From: Micractinium sp. NFX-FRZ
Taxonomy: Eukaryota; Chlorophyta; Trebouxiophyceae; Chlorellales; Chlorellaceae
Assembly: GCA_029339195.1 (NCBI GenBank)
Contig: JAPTJF010000201.1
Coordinates: 1-64,000 of the forward strand
DNA length: 64,000 bases
Direction of reading: 5' to 3'
Position numbers and translations under genes: made by a program. Below are positions 57,395 through 64,000 of this stretch, one piece after another (the first letter of the stretch is position 1; each line of letters starts with the position of its first letter). The notes below the pieces were generated by a model. The model had not been told where the DNA came from. It saw only the letters and a program-made list of their open reading frames with translations, and did not search any database.

Positions 57395-59129
57395 CTACCG
57401 CTCGTCGTCGCTGTCGCCGCGGTCGAATCGCATGGGCTGCTCCCCGCCGTCGCCATGTGCGGCATAGCCTCCCATGGCTCCGTAGCTCATCTCCTCCGCC
57501 ATCGTGTTCATCATCTGCTGCCGCACCTGCAGGGAGGGGACAGGTAGGAACGGTTGTTGTTGGTGTTGCAAACACTGTAAGAAGTCTGTGCTTTAAAAAA
57601 AGCCGTCAGGGTGTTGTGCTGACGATACCAACAGCGAGCAGCAGCGGATGGCAAGGTAAGCGATGCAGGTGAGGACAGCGGGCGAAGCGGCACAGTACAG
57701 CACAGCAGGCAGCACGCAAGCCCGAGTTACAAGCCGGCGGCCCATCAGGCAGGCCGCCCAGGCCTGCAGCTGCATCCACGGAAGCTCCCTTACCAGGGAG
57801 CAGCCAACGCAGAGCCTGTCACTCAGCCATCTCCCCCGCTGCCCCACCCATGCACCACCACCTCCATTTGCAGGATGCTGCCCCATGCAACCCACCCTCA
57901 CAATCCTGTGTCAATCACCCCCCAACCCCCACGCACCTCCATCTCCTTCTGCAGGATGCTGCCGTACCCTCCTCGCCCCGAATCAAAGTCCATGCGGTAC
58001 TCATCACGCACCTGCAGTACAGCGAGGCAGTACGCAGAGGGCGGCAGTACCGTTACATGTGGGATGCATGCCAGGGCGCACGGCAACATGATGAAGGCAC
58101 AGCGCGCCGCCAGGTGGCAGGTCACAGCGAGAGGCAGGCGCAAGGGCGCCCCTGAATGAACACCTGCATGCATGGAGCACCGCCCTACCTTCCCCACACG
58201 CCCGCCCTGCACCGCCCCCCGCGCACCTGCCCGCCGCTGCGCCCGCGCCCAAACTGCCGCCCCTCCACAAAGCCCCAGTCAAAGTCGGCTCGGATGGGCC
58301 GGTCGTCCACCATGGTCCCGTTGATGTACTTCACACAGTCCTCCGTGTCTTCCCGCGTGTAGTACACCACAAAGCAGAAGCCGCAGGGCGTGAGCCTGTG
58401 CTTGTCCAGGCCCATCACGATGCGCTTCACATCCCCCACCTTGCTGAACACCTGCAGAGGCAAAACGGGGGGTGCCGGCAGCACAGCGTGAGCAGCACGG
58501 GGGGCCGCAAAGTCGTGCCATCCTGTGCAGTCGCGGCTGAACACCCGGCATGGAGGAGAAGGCCGGGCGGGGTGGCAGGCAACCCAGGAAGGGGAGGCCA
58601 TGGGGGGTGGGAAGATGCATGGCCTGGGAGTGGGGCAAACAAACAAGCTCACTGGCCAGGGGCAAGGAGCCAGGGAGGCAGGGCCCTGTGCTGTTTGGTC
58701 ATGGGCAGGGCGGACAAGTGCTGGTGGCAGCAGGTGCCTTCAGGCTGCCGCTCAGCCAACCCACCCACCTGCCCTTTCTACACTGCACCCGCTGCCTAAC
58801 AACCGCACCACCAGCACTCTTTGCGCAGCAACAACCCCACCCCCTCTGCACCTCAGTGGCTGGCCTCAAGCTGATTGAGTCACCTCCCCGTCACAACCCC
58901 GCCCACGACTCCATCCAGCAACCTCCACTGGCAGCCCCCCAGCACCCTGCAGACCTCCCGCTGCACCCACCTCGAAGATCTGGTCTTCTGTGGTGAAGAA
59001 GGAGAGGTTGCCCACATACACTGTTGTGGAGGAGTGCAGGCACTCGTCAAACTGCTGCTGGCTCCCGCAAAACCGGCGGTCCTTGTACTGCGAGATGGCC
59101 GGGTTGAGCTGGCGGAACAGCTGCGCCAT
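57395..59129 (-). CDS. CBP20: nuclear cap-binding complex subunit CBP20 (NCBP2)
   Basis: Four exons, 58971-59129, 58227-58451, 57937-58011 and 57395-57526, all phase 0, give 196 aa. A single RRM has RNP2 [18 protein letters not shown] and RNP1 CGFCFVVYY. The N-terminal [12 protein letters not shown] and the post-[23 protein letters not shown] are diagnostic of CBP20, including the residues that stack on and hold the m7G cap. The C-terminal tail is Gly/Arg/Met-rich ([10 protein letters not shown]). With CBP80 it binds nuclear mRNA caps for splicing, export and miRNA processing. Intron 3 holds a copy of the exon 3 end. Confidence 0.97.
57858..57895 (-). repeat. copy of CBP20 exon 3 end plus donor
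   Basis: Reverse complement GGGGCAGCATCCTGCAAATGGAG-GTGGTGG, against TACGGCAGCATCCTGCAGAAGGAGATGGAG-GTGCGTG at 57931-57975. Offset about 75 bp in intron 3. Confidence 0.85.
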
Positions 59130-59622
59130 GCTGGCGGCGACAGCCGACGGCTGCCTCTAGGGCCCGCGCCGCGGGCCGGCGGGTGGGTGTGCACGAAGGG
59201 GCGCGGCGCGGGCGGCGGGCGGTGGATGGGCGGGCGGGGCGGGGCCTGCAGGTTGCGGTGGCGGCGGCGGCGGCGGGAGTGCAGTGCGACTGGTTGAGCG
59301 GGCGGGCCATGGCATGACACAGCAACGTGTGGATGTTTCATACAACGAGCAGAGGCTGCAGAACTGTCCAAGCGGCCGTGATGCGCGAGTAGCACTTCGC
59401 CGTGCTGTGCAGGTGGGCTGCACGCACCTCTGATGAATCCACCAGCTCTCTTGCCTCTCGGGAAGGACGTCTTGCAAGAGGCAGGCGTTGTTTAGAGGAC
59501 AACACATGCTGAGCTGGCCGTGTGTTAGAAAACCTGCGCGACTTGGGCTCCCCCAGTGGTCCTGTCGCTTACTGAGCGTTTCCATGGATCAGATGGTTGC
59601 ATAGAAGACTTTAGCCGACACC
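59130..59622. promoter_or_regulatory. divergent intergenic region CBP20 / Kelch gene
   Basis: 493 bp with a GGC-rich tract near 59170-59280 on the CBP20 side, probably its 5' UTR. No specific promoter element is called. Confidence 0.45.
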
Positions 59623-62600
59623 ATGGCTGCCGAGGACCGACAAGCCGAGCTGCTGTGAGTGCGCTGCAGCTGGCCTAAAGGCGTCTAGATCTAGCGGTCG
59701 ATGAATATCATGAATCACCAGCCGTGCATCACAGATTCGCGCCGAGGGATCCGAACGATACTTGCTGGCACCACACCGCCGCCCGCCGCCGCTCCACTGC
59801 CGCCACTGCCCGCCACAGCGTAGCGTGATTCCATGTGCTGTTTTCTTTGCAGGCAGGGCCTGCTGGCAGCTGATCAAAGTGAGACCGATCATCTGGAGGC
59901 AGCAACATCAGCTGCAGCAGGCAGCGTGGAACAGTCGAGCCAGGCGGGCTCAGAGCCTGGGAGTGATGAGGCTGCGGTGCCAGGGTGTGGCGAGGCTGCA
60001 GAGCTAGGGGAGCAACCCCTGTCCCCCCCAGAGCGCAGCTTTCTGAGCCGGGCGGGCAGCCTGACAAACCTGGTGCAGCACCCGCCTGCGCCGCCCCGCC
60101 CGCGGCGCCACCCGCTTGCTTTCTGTGCCAGGACCTCAGCCTGGTTCACTTCGATGCTGCTGCTGCTGCTGGCGTCCGCTGTGGGAATCGTCTACTTTGC
60201 CTTCCCGCTGCCACCCGAGGGCGGCCTGCCCGCCTGCCGCGCCGGTGCCGCGCTGGCGGTGCTGCCCGCCGGCAGCAATGCCACACAACAGCGCATGCTG
60301 GTGTGGTCGGGACGGGGGCAGGCGGGCGGCCTGTACCACGACATCTTCACCCTCAGGTGCGGTCAATACTTTGCTGGCTGCTGTGCATGCTGCGCTGTCA
60401 ATGGCGGGGCTGTCCACTCATTGCTGCGATGCCTGCATCGGGAGCTTCCTGTGTTGAGCAGCGGTCCTCTGTTGTTGTTACATCCATTCTTGCTGGCCCA
60501 TGTACCTGCCACACTCACTCTGCTCCCTTTTGGCAAGTCATCTGGTGCTTCAAAACTTACCAGGTTGGTCCTGTCCTGGCCTCCCTCCCTGGCTGCAGCA
60601 TGGCCAACCTGACGTGGACAAAGGAGAAGGAGCGGGCGCTGCCACCGCCAGTATCAAACGCAGGCCAGCAGCAGACGCATCAACTGCTGCCAGCAGCGGA
60701 ACAGCAGTCACAGCAGCAGCAGCAGCAGCAGCCACGCCGGCGCATGTCTGTGCTGCACCGCAAGCCGCCAGTCCCGCCGCCGCCGCCGCTGCCGGCGGCC
60801 CGCTGGAAGGCGGGGGTAGCACATGTGCCGGGACTGGGCATGATAGTGCATGGAGGCGCTACTTTTCAGCTCAAGGGGCAACTACAGGCATTGAATTTAA
60901 ATGACTTTTGGTTGTTGCGCTCATCCGACCTGCGCTGGCAGCAGGGCTGCGCCAGCAGCAGCAGCGGCAACTGCAGCGGCGAAGCGCCGGCGCCCCAGGC
61001 GCGCCGGGGCCACACGCTGGTCAGCTACCAGGCAAGGCCCTGCTGTGTTGTGCTGTGCCGCGCTGCACACACGTCCAGCTCCAGTGCTGCCCCTGGCCTG
61101 CCCTGCTTCCTTGCTGCGTGCTCCTCAGCTCACCTTCAGGGCGAACTGCCTCTGCCCTGATCCGCCCCGCCCCCCGGCGTGTCATGCATGCCATGCCATG
61201 ACGCAATACCCACGCACCCGCCTGGGCGCAGGATGCGGAGGGCCGGCCAGTGCTGCTTCTGTTTGGTGGGGAGCGGCAGGATGGGCTGGCTCTGAACGAC
61301 GTGTGGGCCGGCACCGTTGACTGGCCGCGCGTCAACTGGACGCTGCTCAGCGACCCCTCAACAGGGGCAGGCCAAGGTGAGGGAGGCCTCAGAGGGGATC
61401 ACCGCCCTGTGGCTGTGGTGTTGGATGCAGCAGCTTCCGGAGGTTGCCTTCCGGAGGTAGCCTTCCTTCCTGTTCAGCAGCTGACACCATGGTCTGCCCC
61501 GGTTCGCCTCTGTAAGCCCCTCCAACCCCACTCAGCCTGGGGTCTCCACACTCACGGCTGGCCCACCTGTGGCCACTCCATACCCGCCCCCACCTCCTCC
61601 CTCCCACCCCTGGCTTCCCGTGCAGGCCCCGCCCCGCTGCCACGCAAGGGCCACGTGGCCGTGATGCTTAATGGCAGCAGCATGCTGGTACAGGGCGGCA
61701 GGAGTGATGTGTATGGCTCCTTCTCTGACGTCTGGGCCTTCTCCCTGGACACCAACCGCTGGCAGCCGCTGCTCCCCGCCACGGCGGCGCAGCCCGCGGC
61801 GCGGCACCACCACGGCGCCGCCTTTTGGAACGGGCGCCTGCTCATCTTCGGGGGCCGTTTTGGTGGGTGGGTGAACTGGGCTGCGGGGCGCGCTGTTAGG
61901 GATGGTGGCGCCGCACGCCTGCGGCACAGCAACGTGGGGGCGAGGCGGGGGTACTGGGCCCGGATGCGGCCAGGCCAGGCACCCACGCGCCTGAACCCCC
62001 CGTGCCGCGCAATGCCGCCCCTGCCACGTGCAGGCACGGCAGCGGCGGCCACACGACCCATTGGCGACCGCTGGCTGTTTGACCTCTCCTCCCACACCTG
62101 GTGGCAGCTGCCCATCCGCGGGTTCAGCCCGCTGCCGCGCTTCCTGTTTGCCTCCACCCAGCTGTCGCCACCTGGCGGCGGCGCCGACCAGCTGATTGTG
62201 TTTGGAGGGCAGACAGGTGAGGGGGGCTTGCTAAAGTTTGGACTGACGGACTAGGCGGGGCAATTGAGACAGTTTGAATGTTGCTGACAGGGATGGGGCT
62301 TGTTGCCGCATGCGCTGCGCCCCTGCCATACAGTCAGCCCAAGCTCCGCCCCCGCCAGCATCCCACGCACGTCTGCCCGCCCCCCACTGCTTTGCAACTG
62401 CCCCTGTCGCCTCTGCCCAACGTCCCTCCTGCCAACCTCATCCCCCCACCGCCCGCCCCCGCCCACTTGTTCCCCAACCACACAGCCAGTGGCTGCCAGC
62501 TAGCTGCCCAAACTCTCCTTCCCTACCCCACCCCACCACCTCCTCCCTCACTCCAGGCATCGACTGCAAGCTAAACGACGCTTGGCAGCTGGACTTGGAG

Positions 62601-62669
62601 ACGCACCGCTGGACGCAGCTCTCGGCCCCCGCTTTTGCCACACCCGAGTGCAGCCGGCAGTTTGGCTGA
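59623..62669 (+). CDS. single-pass membrane protein with Kelch repeats
   Basis: Seven exons: 59623-59654, 59853-60356, 60599-61031, 61232-61376, 61626-61862, 62034-62216 and 62557-62669; 548 aa. Residues 1-110 are acidic/Ser-Pro-rich. One transmembrane span follows (MLLLLLASAVGIVYFAFPL). The rest holds Kelch-type blades: RKGHVAVMLNGSSMLVQGG, DVWAFSLDTNRWQPL, ARHHHGAAFWNGRLLIFGG, DRWLFDLSSHTWWQLP, DQLIVFGGQT, DAWQLDLETHRWTQL. A Gln run and Pro run sit in a loop. Predicted type II topology with a luminal or extracellular propeller. Intron 3 has a GC donor (CAG-GCAAGG). Partner unknown. TGTAA lies about 180 nt after the stop. Confidence 0.85.
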
Positions 62670-63240
62670 GGGCCCCCATTGAGGTCCCCCCTTTGAGGGC
62701 CCCCATTGCATGTGTGTGCCTGTGGCCTTTACGAGAGCTGAACGCAAAGCAGGTCTGGCTTTGGCGCAGAAGACGCTTTCTCCTTGCAGCTCATCTGAGC
62801 AGCGCACTCTCCAGACTGTGCAGTCCTTGGCTGTCAGCCCTCTGCACTTTTGTAAAGCCCACACGACCTGCCGTGCCGTCTGCCACAATGTTTTCTGGAT
62901 TATCTCGAGCCCCAAACTCGCACCCTTGGGGCAACATGCTTGGCCTTGCATTCAAAGGCGCACTTTTAGCTCACAAAATTACACGCAGCAAGCGGAGCAA
63001 GTGGCCTCCCGGCCCGCCCAACCGGCAGCCACCGACGACGAGTCACGAACAGCGGCATCTCACGTGAACACAACAGTGGCAGTCGCATCGGCCTGCCAGG
63101 GCGGCAAAACTGGCTGCTGGCCAGCCTGCCCACGGGACCAGTAACAACGCTGTCCCAGAAGAGGTGGCGGATGCTGCGCTTGTGTATCTGCATCTTGCTG
63201 GCATCGATACCATGATTGAACAACACACTGTGGGCTGACA
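62670..63240. other. convergent intergenic region
   Basis: Between the Kelch and DJ-1 gene ends. It starts with a short duplicated block (cccccattgaggtccccccttgagggcccccatt). TGTAA lies at 62851-62855. No gene. Confidence 0.5.
62851..62855 (+). terminator. TGTAA poly(A) signal
   Basis: UGUAA motif about 180 nt downstream of the Kelch gene stop. Confidence 0.55.
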
Positions 63241-64000
63241 TCACAGCGCGGCATCGTAGCCCGTGGGCATGACCATGGGCCCCGCCACCTCCCGCATCTT
63301 TTCCTCCCCATACAGAGCCTTCACCAGAGCCAGGGCAAACTCAAAGGCGGTGCCCGGGCCCCTGCGGGGGAAGGGGGGGAGGCGGGGTGGTGTGTGATGG
63401 TGTGAGGGCAGACTTGGGAGGGACGGGGAGGCTCCATCTCGCGGGAAGTTGTGTGTGTTGTGGGGTGCCAGAAAGGTTGAGCGGGGGATTGTGAATGGTG
63501 GTTGGAGGCAGGGCCCACCTCCGTTGCACCGCTCCAGAGCTATTCCTGCACCCCCCAGCAGTGCACACTCCCCTCTCACCTGCTGGTCACCAGCTTCCCA
63601 TCCACTACCACCCGCTGCTCCACGGCCTCCTGGTTGGACAGCTTGGCAGAGAAGGCGGGGTGGCTGGTCGCCTTCTTGCCGGCAAGCAGGCCTGCCGGCG
63701 GGTGGGGGGAAGTACGACAGGGCAAGGGGGGTGGGCCGTGGCAGCGGTACCAATGGGGACAGGACGATGGTGGCCCACTGGGACTCACCCCGCATGCAGC
63801 AATTGTCACAGCCCGGGTGGCGCAGTTGGCTGACCCCCTCGTGACCCCTGCTGCCCCTCCACCCACATGAGGCCAGCCCCGCTCACCCTGCGGCTCAAAG
63901 GCCACCGCCGGGGTGGCGCAGATAGCTGCATGCAGCTTGTCAGCGTCGCGCTGCTTGGCCACCAGCTGCGTGAGCACGGTGCAGTCGCGCAGGCGCTCCG
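63241..64000 (-). CDS. DJ1: DJ-1/PfpI family protein, C-terminal part (gene continues past window)
   Basis: Three exons are visible, >64000-63887, 63580-63691 and 63241-63361, covering about 115 C-terminal residues. KLHAAICATPAVAF contains the conserved nucleophile-elbow Cys (Cys106 of human DJ-1). [43 protein letters not shown] and the short MPTGYDAAL end match eukaryotic DJ-1, involved in oxidative-stress protection and glyoxal/methylglyoxal-related chemistry. Plant and algal versions often carry two domains; whether this one does cannot be seen, since the N-terminal exons lie beyond 64000. Confidence 0.93.

Overview
The window looks like nuclear DNA of a GC-rich green alga, probably the Chlorella clade of Trebouxiophyceae. 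Evidence: nearly every gene is split by GT-AG introns, introns are C-rich and about as long as the exons, proteins are alanine/glutamine/proline rich, several genes have the chlorophyte poly(A) signal TGTAA after the stop, and the proteins are eukaryotic housekeeping families. No bacterial operons, phage, IS elements, CRISPR arrays, rRNA or tRNA genes were found. Exon maps were assembled by hand from splice signals, frame continuity and family motifs. Boundaries are mostly internally consistent (every phase closes) but have no transcript support.

Layout, left to right: a small membrane/coiled-coil protein (-, 1215-2047); a short FUSC-like membrane protein (-, 2364-3565); a tandem CCCH zinc-finger protein (+, 4021-6845); SEC24 of the COPII coat (-, 9033-16472) head to head with RAB1/YPT1 (+, 16828-19003); a polytopic membrane protein ending in a MYND zinc finger (-, 19893-22567); MPDU1, a PQ-loop protein (-, 23553-25188); a four-TM MARVEL/CASP-like protein (-, 25830-27440); a small coiled-coil protein (+, 28506-29270); a 17-exon fusion of a PfkB sugar/nucleoside kinase to a LOG phosphoribohydrolase (+, 29821-36832); a coiled-coil protein with an auxilin-like J-domain (-, 37438-39153); an unknown protein (-, 39303-40008); a Q-rich G-patch protein (+, 40832-45041); a secreted Cys-rich protein (+, 45275-47271); an RCC1-repeat protein (-, 48478-50400); the proteasome lid subunit RPN8 (-, 50903-54185) head to head with a probable mitochondrial ATP synthase FAd subunit (+, 54542-56708); the cap-binding subunit CBP20 (-, 57395-59129) head to head with a Kelch membrane protein (+, 59623-62669); and the C-terminal part of a DJ-1/PfpI protein (-, 63241 to the window edge).

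SEC24 and RAB1 act at the same step (ER-to-Golgi transport) and share a 355-bp intergenic region. Otherwise neighbouring genes are functionally unrelated.

The most unusual structural signal runs through the whole window. Introns repeatedly contain a degraded second copy of the adjacent exon-intron junction (exon edge, splice site and intron edge), offset by about 35-170 bp. I count around twenty cases in eight genes. This looks like ongoing local tandem duplication across splice junctions, a proposed route to intron gain and alternative splicing. The most unusual coding feature is the PfkB-LOG fusion.
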